A DNA stretch of 64,000 bases from Candidatus Dormiibacterota bacterium. Lineage in GTDB: Bacteria > Chloroflexota > Dormibacteria > Dormibacterales > Dormibacteraceae. This document shows positions 30,266 to 37,911 of this stretch, piece after piece. Both the position numbers and the translations under genes were made by a program. The notes beneath the pieces were generated by a model, which worked only from the letters and a program-made list of their open reading frames with translations, was not told the DNA's origin and ran no database searches. How positions within the stretch are numbered: position 1 is the stretch's first letter; every line of letters begins with the position of its first letter. The stretch spans positions 186,001 to 250,000 of the forward strand of contig JAMXLM010000018.1 in assembly GCA_024280995.1 (NCBI GenBank), written 5' to 3'.

Positions 30266-30688
30266 TTGAGGCTCTTGATCGTCGGGTGTGGGCGCGTCGG
30301 TTCGCAGATCGCGGCGAACATGGACCGCGCGGGACACGAGGTCGTGATCGTCGACCGCGACCCCAACTCGTTCTCGCGCGCAGCCACACGCGGCGTTCTG
30401 ACCAGGGAGTTCCGCGGCGACCAGGTCGTCGGCAACGGCACCGACGTCGACGTCCTCCGGCGAGCGGGCATCGAGAAGGCCGACGGCTTCGTCGCAGTCA
30501 CGGAGGGCGACAACCGCAACATCATGGCCTCGCAAATCGCCAAGCACGTGTTCAAGGTTCCCCACGTCGTCACGCGCATCTACGACCCCGAGCGAGCCGA
30601 GACCTACGAGAAGCTCGGCGTGCACACAATCTGTCCGACCATCGAAGGTGCCAAGCACATCGAACGAGTTTTGCTGGAGCGCACCTAA
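30266..30688 (+). CDS. TrkA-N domain potassium-channel regulatory protein (first of pair)
   Basis: 140 aa, a single NAD(H)-binding RCK/TrkA-N domain: RLLIVGCGRVGSQIAANM (GxGxxG), IVDRDPNSF, GDQVVGNGTDVDVLRRAGIEKADGFVAVTEGDNRN. There is no TrkA-C domain. The TTG is set by the first beta-strand and the TATAAT box. Two such one-domain proteins in tandem are typical of CeoB/CeoC pairs that gate K+ uptake; no Trk/Ktr membrane subunit is in the window. Confidence 0.9.
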   Translation: MRLLIVGCGRVGSQIAANMDRAGHEVVIVDRDPNSFSRAATRGVLTREFRGDQVVGNGTDVDVLRRAGIEKADGFVAVTEGDNRNIMASQIAKHVFKVPHVVTRIYDPERAETYEKLGVHTICPTIEGAKHIERVLLERT

Positions 30689-30693
30689 GCCGC

Positions 30694-31095
30694 ATGTACG
30701 TCATCGTTGTGGGAGGAGGCACTGTCGGGTACTACCTTTCGCGCGACCTGGTGGAGCGCGGCCACGAGGTGACTCTCATCGAACGAGACGGGCGCCGCGC
30801 GGACTGGCTCGAGACACAGCTCGGCAGCATCGTCATGCGCGGCGACGGATGCGAGGTGCGCTTCCTTGCGCAGACAGGAATCGAACGGGCTGACGCGATC
30901 ATCGCCGTCACCGCGGACGATGAGGACAACCTCATCGCGCTCCAGGTCGCGAAGCGTCACTTCCGCGTGAAGAAGACGATCGCGCGGGTGAACAATCCGA
31001 CCAACGTCGAGATCTTCAAGATGCTCGGCGTCGACGAAGCGGTCTCGGCGACCGAGGTGTTGCTCGCGGCGCTCGAGCCGCCGATAACAACCTAG
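30694..31095 (+). CDS. TrkA-N domain potassium-channel regulatory protein (second of pair)
   Basis: 133 aa single TrkA-N domain: YVIVVGGGTVGYYLSRDLVERGHEVTLIERDG, then GDGCEVRFLAQTGIERADAIIAVTADDEDN. It starts at an ATG five bases after the first member. The two are clear paralogues and probably form a heteromeric ring. It ends just before a strong hairpin terminator. Confidence 0.9.
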   Translation: MYVIVVGGGTVGYYLSRDLVERGHEVTLIERDGRRADWLETQLGSIVMRGDGCEVRFLAQTGIERADAIIAVTADDEDNLIALQVAKRHFRVKKTIARVNNPTNVEIFKMLGVDEAVSATEVLLAALEPPITT

Positions 31096-31107
31096 AGAAA
31101 AAGAAAA

Positions 31108-31129
31108 GACCGCTCGCAATGGAGCGGTC
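31108..31129. terminator. Bidirectional intrinsic terminator
   Basis: GACCGCTC-gcaatg-GAGCGGTC, eight perfect pairs, with an A-rich run before (AGAAAAAGAAAA) and a pyrimidine run after. It can end both the TrkA pair and the convergent DUF5679 gene. Confidence 0.8.
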
Positions 31130-31159
31130 CATTCTTCCTCTTGCGTTAAAGGCTTGCGG

Positions 31160-31306
31160 TTACGCGGTGGCCTTGCCGATCTTGTAGATCTTGGTGCCGC
31201 AGTAAGGGCACGTCCCCACTGTTGCCGGCTTACCGTTCTTCATCGTGATCGGCTGAGGGTCTTTCATCTCGACCTTTCTCTTGTCCTTCAAGCAGTAGCC
31301 TTCCAC
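31160..31306 (-). CDS. DUF5679 small zinc-ribbon-like protein
   Basis: 48 aa, GTG start at 31304-31306, TAA at 31160. The sequence VEGYCLKDKRKVEMKDPQP, then ITMKNGKPATVGTCPYCGTK with a C-terminal KIYKIGKA, matches the DUF5679 pattern. The family normally has two Cys pairs; here the first pair is reduced to one (YCLKDK), only CPYC is intact. Function unknown, nucleic-acid or ribosome contact is plausible. It has its own promoter and a terminator. Confidence 0.85.
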   Translation of the reverse strand: MEGYCLKDKRKVEMKDPQPITMKNGKPATVGTCPYCGTKIYKIGKATA

Positions 31307-31353
31307 TAAGTCACCATCCTTTCTAGAGATTCTGTTGGAGGCCGGCTCCGCCC

Positions 31354-31383
31354 ATTCTAGGTGGGCCTATTTGCCCAATTCAA
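31354..31383 (-). promoter_or_regulatory. Promoter of the DUF5679 gene
   Basis: Minus strand: -35 TTGAAT (31378-31383), 18-base spacer, -10 TAGAAT (31354-31359). It is the best two-box promoter in the window and would give a leader of about 40 bases. The rest of 31307-31509 holds no gene that I can support. Confidence 0.65.
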
Positions 31384-31509
31384 CCCCAATTCAAACTGAT
31401 CTCAGGAAAGTGACCCCGAATCCCGTGGAAAAACGGACCATTACGCGGTCTCAAAACGAGTTTTTAGCGGCCATGTCAAAAACGACGAACGTCGGGCGAG
31501 AGCTGATGG

Positions 31510-32400
31510 TCACGACTCGCGTCGCAGAGATTCCCAGACCTCGGCAGTTCTTTCATCGAGCAATTTTTTCGTCGCGGTCGCGATGCCGCGCACGCCGATG
31601 GCCTCGATGGTGAGCGACGCGCAGGCCACTCCGCACACGAGCGCGTCCTGCAATCCGCCACCATCGCCACCAGTCTGCAGCCAGCGCGCCAGCATGCCGC
31701 CCGCCACCGCGTCGCCTGCGCCGGTCGTGTCGAACGCCGGATGCGATGGCAGCGCGGGGACATGGACCTGGGCGTATGGCGTGTACGCAGTCACGCCTCT
31801 CTCGCCGGCCTTGACGACCAATCCTTCGAGCCACCATTGACGGCGAAACTCTTCGGGGTCGCTGCCACCGAGCGCCGCGAACTCCTCCTCGTTGCAGAAG
31901 TACCAGCTGACGCGCCGCAGAACATCTCTCGCCTCGCTCGTCTGCCCTTTGAGATAAGAGAGCATCGCGTCGGCTGCGAGCAGTCGCGCACCGTGCAAAC
32001 GTTTGACCACCTCAATCTGCCGGTCGGGACGCATCGAGCCGACGAACGCCCAGCCTTCGTAATCCGTCGGCACGGAGGGCCGCCAACGGTCGTAGATCAT
32101 GTCCGAGCTCCCGAGGTCGACGTTGTGTCCGTGCTCCTGGCGGGCGGTCCACCGATACGTCGGCACGTCGAGCACATGGATGAGCGCGGTGTCGATGGCC
32201 TTGCCGTCGAAAACCTTCGCGACCTTGTCAACGGCGTCGTTGCCGACAGGCGCCGAGACAGTGACCGGGACCACCTGACTCGCCGCGAGCGCGAAGTAAA
32301 CCGCGGAGCCTCCGAGCTCCTCGCGCACCTTGCCGAAAGGGCCGGCGCGCGTGTCGAGCGCGATGGAGCCGACGACGAGAAGGTCCGACGGGTCAGGCAC
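31510..32400 (-). CDS. PfkB-family sugar or nucleoside kinase
   Basis: 296 aa ribokinase fold. N-terminal LLVVGSIALDTRAGPFG and GGSAVYFALAASQ, C-terminal anion-hole motif AFDTTGAGDAVAGGML with the catalytic Asp. The substrate cannot be told; adenosine-kinase-like and ribokinase-like members both look like this. The start is shared with the end of the PHP gene (8-base overlap), so these two are one unit. Confidence 0.9.
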   Translation of the reverse strand: MPDPSDLLVVGSIALDTRAGPFGKVREELGGSAVYFALAASQVVPVTVSAPVGNDAVDKVAKVFDGKAIDTALIHVLDVPTYRWTARQEHGHNVDLGSSDMIYDRWRPSVPTDYEGWAFVGSMRPDRQIEVVKRLHGARLLAADAMLSYLKGQTSEARDVLRRVSWYFCNEEEFAALGGSDPEEFRRQWWLEGLVVKAGERGVTAYTPYAQVHVPALPSHPAFDTTGAGDAVAGGMLARWLQTGGDGGGLQDALVCGVACASLTIEAIGVRGIATATKKLLDERTAEVWESLRRES

Positions 32401-33001
32401 GCCGCCCCGTGCCGCTCCGCGCGGTCACGACGTGACGCGCTGCGCGCAGCTTCTCCAGGAAGTCTTGCGTGCCCTCGTACTCCTCCATCTCCATCCAGCT
32501 CCGACCGAGCTCCTCCGCTGAGTGCGCGTCCGAGCCTGTCGCGGAGACCTTGCCCAGCTCGTCGGCCAGCCGCGCCGCGGCCTTGTTCGCTGCCGGGTCC
32601 GCCCATGGGTTGTAGGTCTCGATGATGTCGATGCGGTGCGCGAGCTCGACCACGCGGTGCTCGCGAAAATTCGAGCGGCTGCGATCGAGGGGATGCGGGA
32701 TGTACGTCAGCCCGCCCATCTCGTGGACCAGGTCCATCGCCTGCTCGGGTCGGAGGAACGGCGGGATGCGGCCGGTGATGAAAAGGCCGATCACCTCACC
32801 CTCCGTGGTCTTCGCCTCTTCGCCCGCGATCGCGAGCTCCGGCGCGAGCTCGACGAATTTCAGCGCGCCCTCGGCGGTGTTGTGGTCGGTCAGCGCGAGG
32901 CGGTCGAGGCCGCATTCCTTCGCGCGTTCGATCAGCTGCCGAATCGTGGACCGCCCGTCATGCGAGTAATGCGAATGCAGGTGCAGATCGACCCGCAACA
33001 T
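32393..33001 (-). CDS. PHP-domain phosphoesterase
   Basis: 202 aa. Metal ligands in VDLHLHSHYSHDGRS, LALTDHNTAEG, the Glu in AIAGEEAKTTEGEVIG, IPHPLDRSR and ATGSDAHSAEELG. The closest known activity is nucleoside 3',5'-bisphosphate/oligonucleotide phosphatase (RnaAM type), but trimmed forms vary. Together with the PfkB kinase it may recycle nucleosides; that link is inference. Confidence 0.9.
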   Translation of the reverse strand: MLRVDLHLHSHYSHDGRSTIRQLIERAKECGLDRLALTDHNTAEGALKFVELAPELAIAGEEAKTTEGEVIGLFITGRIPPFLRPEQAMDLVHEMGGLTYIPHPLDRSRSNFREHRVVELAHRIDIIETYNPWADPAANKAAARLADELGKVSATGSDAHSAEELGRSWMEMEEYEGTQDFLEKLRAARHVVTARSGTGRRA

Positions 33002-33012
33002 CCGGCGCGACG

Positions 33013-33384
33013 TCAGACCGAGGCCGCTTCTCTAAAGACGCGCCGGCTGCGGCCGAAGAGCGGAATCACGTCGGCGGGCTTGCGGCTGATGCATGCCTGC
33101 TCCATCAGCGCCGCCTGTGCGTCGTAGATGATCTCCATCACCTGCTCCGGCCGCCGCTCGCGACCGAGGCGCGCCGGAAAATCGGGACCCGCGTGGCGCA
33201 GCACCAGCATCAGGCGTGGGATCAACCAGCCGGGCACGATGCGCACCTGCTGGACGACACATTCCTCCACCCAGAACAGCAGCTCATCGGACTCCTGCAG
33301 CAGGCGGCGCGGCGTCACCGCTTTGCGACCTGCTCGATGCCAGCGCTGGTGGCGCTCCTGCTCCTCGATGGTCTGCTGAAGCAT
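33013..33384 (-). CDS. Uncharacterised 123-residue protein
   Basis: Not recognised. Arg-rich amphipathic helices (PRRLLQESDELLFWVEECVV; WLIPRLMLVLRHAG), no signal peptide or motif. It is 11 bases upstream of the PHP gene and 18 bases downstream of another unknown gene, so probably part of the same operon. Confidence 0.65.
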   Translation of the reverse strand: MLQQTIEEQERHQRWHRAGRKAVTPRRLLQESDELLFWVEECVVQQVRIVPGWLIPRLMLVLRHAGPDFPARLGRERRPEQVMEIIYDAQAALMEQACISRKPADVIPLFGRSRRVFREAASV

Positions 33385-33402
33385 GGGCCGAAACCCACTA
33401 TA

Positions 33403-33897
33403 TCAGCGACCTGCGACGGCGCCTGCCCTCATCGGATAGCAGAGAGTCCGCCATCCTCCATTTGCGGCGACGAGGTGGACCTGGCGGTCGAAGGTCCATT
33501 CCTTCCACTGCTGGCGCACGCGATAACGCATGACCAGACGCGCGACGTTCTCGTAGGTGCGGCCGTGGACGTGGTCCGTCCAGTAGTCGAGCATCGTGAC
33601 GTTCGCCACGTCCATCTCGAGGATCTCCATCCATTGGTCGAGCCGAGGCATCTCCCGGATGAAGTTGTGCAGGCCGCCCCACGCGCGCTGCGCGTCGTCG
33701 GCAAGCATCTCCCACATCTCTTCGAAGCGGCCTTCGGAATGCAGCGCCATGAAACGCATCTCGTACCTGCCCGGTCCGGATTCCTGGGTGGGCGCCGGGC
33801 CCGGCGCGGGCACGAGATCCTCGTAGCCATCCTCATCCTCGGTCCAGGCGGCGAAGACGGGCCAGCGACCGATTCGGCCAACAACGCTCTTGACCAT
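33403..33897 (-). CDS. Uncharacterised 164-residue protein, NTF2-like possible
   Basis: The ATG at 33895-33897 is followed by VKSVVGRIGRWPVF. Features: FMALHSEGRFEEMWEMLADDAQRAWGG and EWTFDRQVHLVAANGGWRTL, a helix-sheet pattern reminiscent of SnoaL/NTF2-like domains (final strand ending in a Trp). That assignment is weak. It is the first gene of the five-gene minus-strand run to 31510. Confidence 0.65.
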   Translation of the reverse strand: MVKSVVGRIGRWPVFAAWTEDEDGYEDLVPAPGPAPTQESGPGRYEMRFMALHSEGRFEEMWEMLADDAQRAWGGLHNFIREMPRLDQWMEILEMDVANVTMLDYWTDHVHGRTYENVARLVMRYRVRQQWKEWTFDRQVHLVAANGGWRTLCYPMRAGAVAGR

Positions 33898-33927
33898 TGC
33901 CGCTAGATGTTGTGTGATGTCCCCAGA

Positions 33928-33937
33928 CTGTATACAG
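33928..33937. promoter_or_regulatory. Palindrome in divergent region
   Basis: CTGTATACAG, perfect 10-base palindrome, 30 bases upstream of the unknown gene and 185 bases upstream of glpD. The rest of 33898-34121 is GC-rich with a repeated GAGCCCGCGGCG (34012 and 34037 area) and holds no gene. Confidence 0.35.
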
Positions 33938-34109
33938 AATGTGGATAAGTGGCAAGTGGTATGCGTTGCGGCCCCGGCCCCAGCGCATCCTTGTCCGGCC
34001 CCGGCCGGCTGAGCCCGCGGCGCCGAGCCCACCCGCCGAGCCCGCGGCGGACGAGATTCGAGCCGCGCCACGGACTCCTCAGATAAGAGGACGCGCGACC
34101 CCGAGCCGC

Positions 34110-34115
34110 TAGATT
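34110..34115 (+). promoter_or_regulatory. -10 box TAGATT of glpD
   Basis: TAGATT six bases before the GTG at 34122; predicts a leaderless transcript. Confidence 0.55.
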
Positions 34116-34121
34116 CATCGG

Positions 34122-35576
34122 GTGCCCGATCTCGACGGCGACTTCGACCTTCTGGTCGTCGGCGCGGGGATCATCGGCAGCCGTGTCGCGCTCGAGGCGG
34201 CGCAAGCAGGACTGAAAGTCGCCCTCGTCGATGCGTCCGACTTCGGATCGGGGACCTCGCAGTCGTCATCGAAGCTCATCCACGGCGGCCTGCGTTACCT
34301 GCCGATGGGAGACGTCGCGCTCGTCCGTGAGAACCACCTCGAACGTCGTGCGCTTCTCGACCGGGTGGCTCGCAACCTGGTCTGGCCGCTTGACTTCGTC
34401 ATCCCGATCTACGGAGGCGTAGGCAGGGCGGCCGAGCTGTGGGCCGGGCTGGTCGTGTACTCGGCGCTGTCGGGGTTCCGCCACAGCCGCGCCAACCTCG
34501 TCGGAGCCAAACGCGCGCTGCGGCTGGTCCCGGACCTGAACGCTCGCGGGCTGCGCGCGGGCGGCGTGTACGAGGACGCTCAGACAAACGACAGCCGACT
34601 GGTCATTGCGACCGTCACCGCGGCCGCAGGCCTGGGCGTCGCTGTCAGGAATTACACGCGCGTGGTTGGGATCGAGAAGGGCGCGGCACACGTCCAGGGG
34701 ACCGAGGGCACCACGACCGTGCGCTGCAAGCAGATCGTCAACGCCGCCGGGCCGTGGGTGGACGAGGTGAGGCGGCTTGAAGATCCATCGTGCAAGCCCG
34801 GGTCACGGTTGTCGAAAGGCGTGCACGTGACGCTGCCGATGCCGCCCGGTTGGAGGGCCGCGATCGCCCGGCAGGTGGGAGGAAGCCGGGTCGCTTTCGC
34901 GTTGCCCTGGGAGGATGTGCTGCTGATCGGCACCACCGACGCGCCGTTCGACGGCGATCCCGACGACGTCCGCGTCACAGAGTCAGATCTCGACCAGGTC
35001 TTCGCCGAGGCAGCTCTGTCGTTGCCGGCCGAGCTGCTGCGACGCGACCGCCTCCTCTATTCGTTCGCGGGACTGCGGGTGCTCGAGCTGGGCGGTGGCA
35101 CCACCGCGGAAGCCCCGCGTGAGCACGTGATCACCGAGGGACCGCTCGGGATGGTCTCGGTCGCGGGCGGAAAGCTGACCACCCACCGCCGGATCGCGAT
35201 GGACGTTCTCGGCCGCCTGAGCGATGAACGCGCGCGTCGCCATCGCCTCGCCGACATCCCCCTACCCGGTTCGGGCGCGCCGCCTCCGTCGCCCGCGGAA
35301 GTCGATCCATCCGTCTGGGACAACCTTCTCCGCCACTACGGCACCGAGGCGACGAATTTGCTCACGTACCGCGAGCAGCATCCCGACGCTCTCGAGCGAG
35401 TACACGCCGCCGCACCGATCGTGTGGGCGCAGGTCTATCACGCGGTCGCCGCCGAGTGGGCGCGCAGCGTAGAGGACATCGTCCGGCGCAGAACAACACT
35501 TGCGGTGCGCGGACTTGCCACGCCTGAAGTCAGGGAGAAGATCAGCCGCGCGGTGGGCGCGCCGCTAATGCGCTGA
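34122..35576 (+). CDS. glpD: FAD-dependent glycerol-3-phosphate dehydrogenase
   Basis: 484 aa. FAD-binding DLLVVGAGIIGSRVALEAAQAG near the N-terminus, then the GlpD signature FGSGTSQSSSKLIHGGLRYL, IVNAAGPWVDEVRR and GLRVLELGG. It oxidises sn-glycerol-3-phosphate to dihydroxyacetone phosphate, feeding electrons to quinone. The GTG start is fixed by the FAD fold and the -10 box. A C-terminal DAO_C-like helical domain is present but short. It converges with the EF-G paralogue and overlaps it by 12 bases. Confidence 0.94.
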   Translation: MPDLDGDFDLLVVGAGIIGSRVALEAAQAGLKVALVDASDFGSGTSQSSSKLIHGGLRYLPMGDVALVRENHLERRALLDRVARNLVWPLDFVIPIYGGVGRAAELWAGLVVYSALSGFRHSRANLVGAKRALRLVPDLNARGLRAGGVYEDAQTNDSRLVIATVTAAAGLGVAVRNYTRVVGIEKGAAHVQGTEGTTTVRCKQIVNAAGPWVDEVRRLEDPSCKPGSRLSKGVHVTLPMPPGWRAAIARQVGGSRVAFALPWEDVLLIGTTDAPFDGDPDDVRVTESDLDQVFAEAALSLPAELLRRDRLLYSFAGLRVLELGGGTTAEAPREHVITEGPLGMVSVAGGKLTTHRRIAMDVLGRLSDERARRHRLADIPLPGSGAPPPSPAEVDPSVWDNLLRHYGTEATNLLTYREQHPDALERVHAAAPIVWAQVYHAVAAEWARSVEDIVRRRTTLAVRGLATPEVREKISRAVGAPLMR

Positions 35577-37595
35577 GGCCGCCGCCTCGTGCTGCTTCTG
35601 GAACTCGTCGATGATCGCCTTGGCCAGGTGCGCCGGCATCTCCTCGTAGTGGGAGAACTGCATCGAGAAGCTGCCGCGACCCTGCGTGATCGAGCGCAAG
35701 TCCAGCGCGAACCGCAGCATCTCCGACTCGGGCACCAGCGCCTTCACGTCCTGGTAGCCGTCCGTCGGCTCGGTTCCTAGGATCTTGCCGCGGCGCCCGT
35801 TGACGTCGGACATGATGTCGCCCAGGTTGCGCTCGGGGACGTGGATCGTGGCTTCGACGAGCGGTTCCAGGAGCACCGGTCCGGCGTCGAGCGCGCCCCT
35901 GCGGATCGCCAGCGACCCGGCGATCTGGAACGCCATGTCGTTCGAGTCGACCGTGTGGTACTTGCCATCGAGCAGCGTGACCTTGACGTCGACCATCGGG
36001 TAGCCGGCGACGACGCCCTTGGACATCGTGTCGACGATTCCCTTCTGCACCGACGGCCGGAAGTTCTGCGGGATCGAGCCGCCGAAGATCTTGTCCTCCC
36101 ACACGAAGCCTTCACCGCGGGCGGTGGGCGCCACCTCGATCACGCAGATCCCGTACTGGCCGTGTCCGCCTGACTGCTTCACGTGCCGGCCCTCTGCCCG
36201 GGCCGAGCCGTGCACCGTCTCCCGGTAAGGCACGCGCGGCGTCGCGGTCGTGGCCTCGACTCCGTACTTGCGCTTGAGCTTCTCGAGGATCACGTCGAGG
36301 TGGACGTCGCCGAGCCCGGCGATCACCAGCTGGTGGGTCTCCTCGTTGCGCTCGACGTGCAGCGTCGGGTCTTCCTCGCTCAACCGCGCAAGACCGCTCG
36401 AGATCTTCTCCTCGTCGCCACGCGCCTTCGGCGTGATCGCAAGGCTGAAAGCCCGGCCCGGCAGGTCGATCCCTGGCAGCGGCCCGCCGTCCTTGACTCC
36501 CAGGGTGTCGCCGGTGAAGGTGTGCGACAGCTTGGTCGCCGCCGCGATGTCGCCGGAGTGCACCTCGGTCGCGGCGACGTGCTCCTTGCCGCGTGGGAAG
36601 AAGATCTGGGCGAGGCGCTCCTCGCCCCCGCGGCTGAGGTTGGGTAGGTGGGCGTCGGCCTTCACCGTGCCGGCGACGACCTTGAAGTAGCTGACCCGGC
36701 CGAACTGGTCGCCCCCGGTGCTGAACACGAACGCCTTCACGGGCTTGTCGGGCTCGGCCTCTGGCGGGGGCATCAGCTCGACGATCGTGGAGAGGAGAGT
36801 GCGCACACCGAGCAGCTTGGTCGCCGACGCGCACACGACAGGCGCCACCTTGGCTTCGACGATGCCCTGGCGCAGCCCGCGCTGGATCTCGTCCTCGTCG
36901 AGCGTCCCCGCGTCGAGGTACTTCTCGAGCAGCGAATCATCACTCTCGGCGGCCGCCTCGATCAGCTGGCCGCGGTACTCCTCGACCCGCTGCTTCATGT
37001 CGTCGGGGATCGGGATCTCGCTGCCTTTGCCGTCCTCGGCGGTGACGAAGGCCTTCAGGTGGAGGAGGTCGACGATCCCGCGAAAGTCCTGCTCGGCGCC
37101 GATCGGAAGGTGGAGTGGGAACGGCCTCGGGGACAGCGTCTGGCGCATCGCTTCGACCGCGCCGTAGAAGTCGGAGTTTTCCTTGTCGAGCTTGTTGACC
37201 ACGACGATGCGAGGCTTGCTCGTTCGGTTGCACTGGTCCCAGGCGATCTCGGTCCCGACCGCGAGCTGAGCCGACGGCCCGACCACCACCACTGCGCCCT
37301 CGGCGGCGCGCAAACCGCTGGCCACCTGGCCCGCGAAGTCGAAGAAGCCGGGGGCGTCGAGGATGTTGACCTTGTGCCCGTTGTGCTCGGCGAAGGCGAC
37401 GCCGAGGTTGATGGAGATCTTGCGCTTCTGTTCCTCGGGCTCGAAGTCGGTGGCCGCCGTTCCCTGGTCCGGTGAGCCCATGCGCGCGACCGCTCCGGAG
37501 GCGAAGAGCATGGCCTCCGCGAGCATGGTCTTGCCGTCGTGCGAGTGACCCAGCAGGACCACGTTGCGGATCTTGTCCGATGCGTACTCGGCGAT
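35565..37595 (-). CDS. Elongation factor G paralogue (EF-G-like GTPase)
   Basis: About 676 aa with all EF-G domains: P-loop GHSHDGKT, switch II DAPGFFDFAGQV, NKLD motif VVNKLDKEN, domain II, then domains III-V (YRETVHGSARAEGRHVKQSGGHGQYG; FQIAGSLAIRRGAL). The P-loop differs from the AHIDAGKT of canonical EF-G; it resembles the EF-G2 group of Actinobacteria. The conserved N-terminus IAEYASDKIRNVVLLGH begins upstream of the first GTG (37562); the only codon available at its head is ATC at 37593-37595, six bases after a TAGACT box. Role in translocation, recycling or stress is not determinable. Confidence 0.92.
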   Translation of the reverse strand: MAEYASDKIRNVVLLGHSHDGKTMLAEAMLFASGAVARMGSPDQGTAATDFEPEEQKRKISINLGVAFAEHNGHKVNILDAPGFFDFAGQVASGLRAAEGAVVVVGPSAQLAVGTEIAWDQCNRTSKPRIVVVNKLDKENSDFYGAVEAMRQTLSPRPFPLHLPIGAEQDFRGIVDLLHLKAFVTAEDGKGSEIPIPDDMKQRVEEYRGQLIEAAAESDDSLLEKYLDAGTLDEDEIQRGLRQGIVEAKVAPVVCASATKLLGVRTLLSTIVELMPPPEAEPDKPVKAFVFSTGGDQFGRVSYFKVVAGTVKADAHLPNLSRGGEERLAQIFFPRGKEHVAATEVHSGDIAAATKLSHTFTGDTLGVKDGGPLPGIDLPGRAFSLAITPKARGDEEKISSGLARLSEEDPTLHVERNEETHQLVIAGLGDVHLDVILEKLKRKYGVEATTATPRVPYRETVHGSARAEGRHVKQSGGHGQYGICVIEVAPTARGEGFVWEDKIFGGSIPQNFRPSVQKGIVDTMSKGVVAGYPMVDVKVTLLDGKYHTVDSNDMAFQIAGSLAIRRGALDAGPVLLEPLVEATIHVPERNLGDIMSDVNGRRGKILGTEPTDGYQDVKALVPESEMLRFALDLRSITQGRGSFSMQFSHYEEMPAHLAKAIIDEFQKQHEAAASAH

Positions 37596-37601
37596 CCGTC
37601 A

Positions 37602-37607
37602 AGTCTA
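37602..37607 (-). promoter_or_regulatory. -10 box TAGACT of the EF-G paralogue
   Basis: Minus-strand TAGACT six bases before the ATC proposed as start codon. Leaderless spacing measured to ATC, not to the downstream GTG. Confidence 0.5.
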
Positions 37608-37651
37608 AGCGGGCTCGTCGCCCGGCTAGGGCCGCCCCGATTTCGACCCGG

Positions 37652-37657
37652 TAGAAT
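37652..37657 (+). promoter_or_regulatory. -10 box GGTAGAAT of the 74-residue gene
   Basis: TAGAAT ten bases before the ATG at 37668; the same GGTAGAAT octamer as at gyrB and rpsF. Divergent from the EF-G promoter 45 bases away. Confidence 0.55.
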
Positions 37658-37667
37658 GGCCTCTCCG

Positions 37668-37892
37668 ATGAAGAAGAAGACGGCGACGATCGAAGAGGTG
37701 CTGGCGTCCATCGACGCCGCCCGGGACAAGGTGATGGCGGACGAGGTCAAGTCACTGACCAAGCTCGGCATCCCCAAGGCGATGGCCTACCAGATGATCG
37801 CGAGCCGCTTCCACCAGAAGGTCGGAAACCAGGAGGAGGCCGAGCCTGACCCGTTCGAGGGCAACGCGACCTCCTGGGAAGAGATCAGCTAG
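37668..37892 (+). CDS. Uncharacterised 74-residue helical protein
   Basis: KKKTATIEEVLASIDAARDK, then a Lys-rich helical middle and an acidic tail (QEEAEPDPFEGN). Not recognised. The short Lys-rich N-terminus and helix pattern could mark a small nucleic-acid or regulator-binding protein. It ends 19 bases before the HTH-M24 gene and probably shares its transcript. Confidence 0.7.
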   Translation: MKKKTATIEEVLASIDAARDKVMADEVKSLTKLGIPKAMAYQMIASRFHQKVGNQEEAEPDPFEGNATSWEEIS

Positions 37893-37911
37893 GGGCTTCC
37901 GCCAACCCGCT

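Noticed and set aside
31335-31613. A 92-codon plus-strand frame between DUF5679 and the PfkB gene
   Set aside because: It overlaps the 3' end of the PfkB gene antisense, lacks a ribosome-binding site and shows no protein-like pattern.
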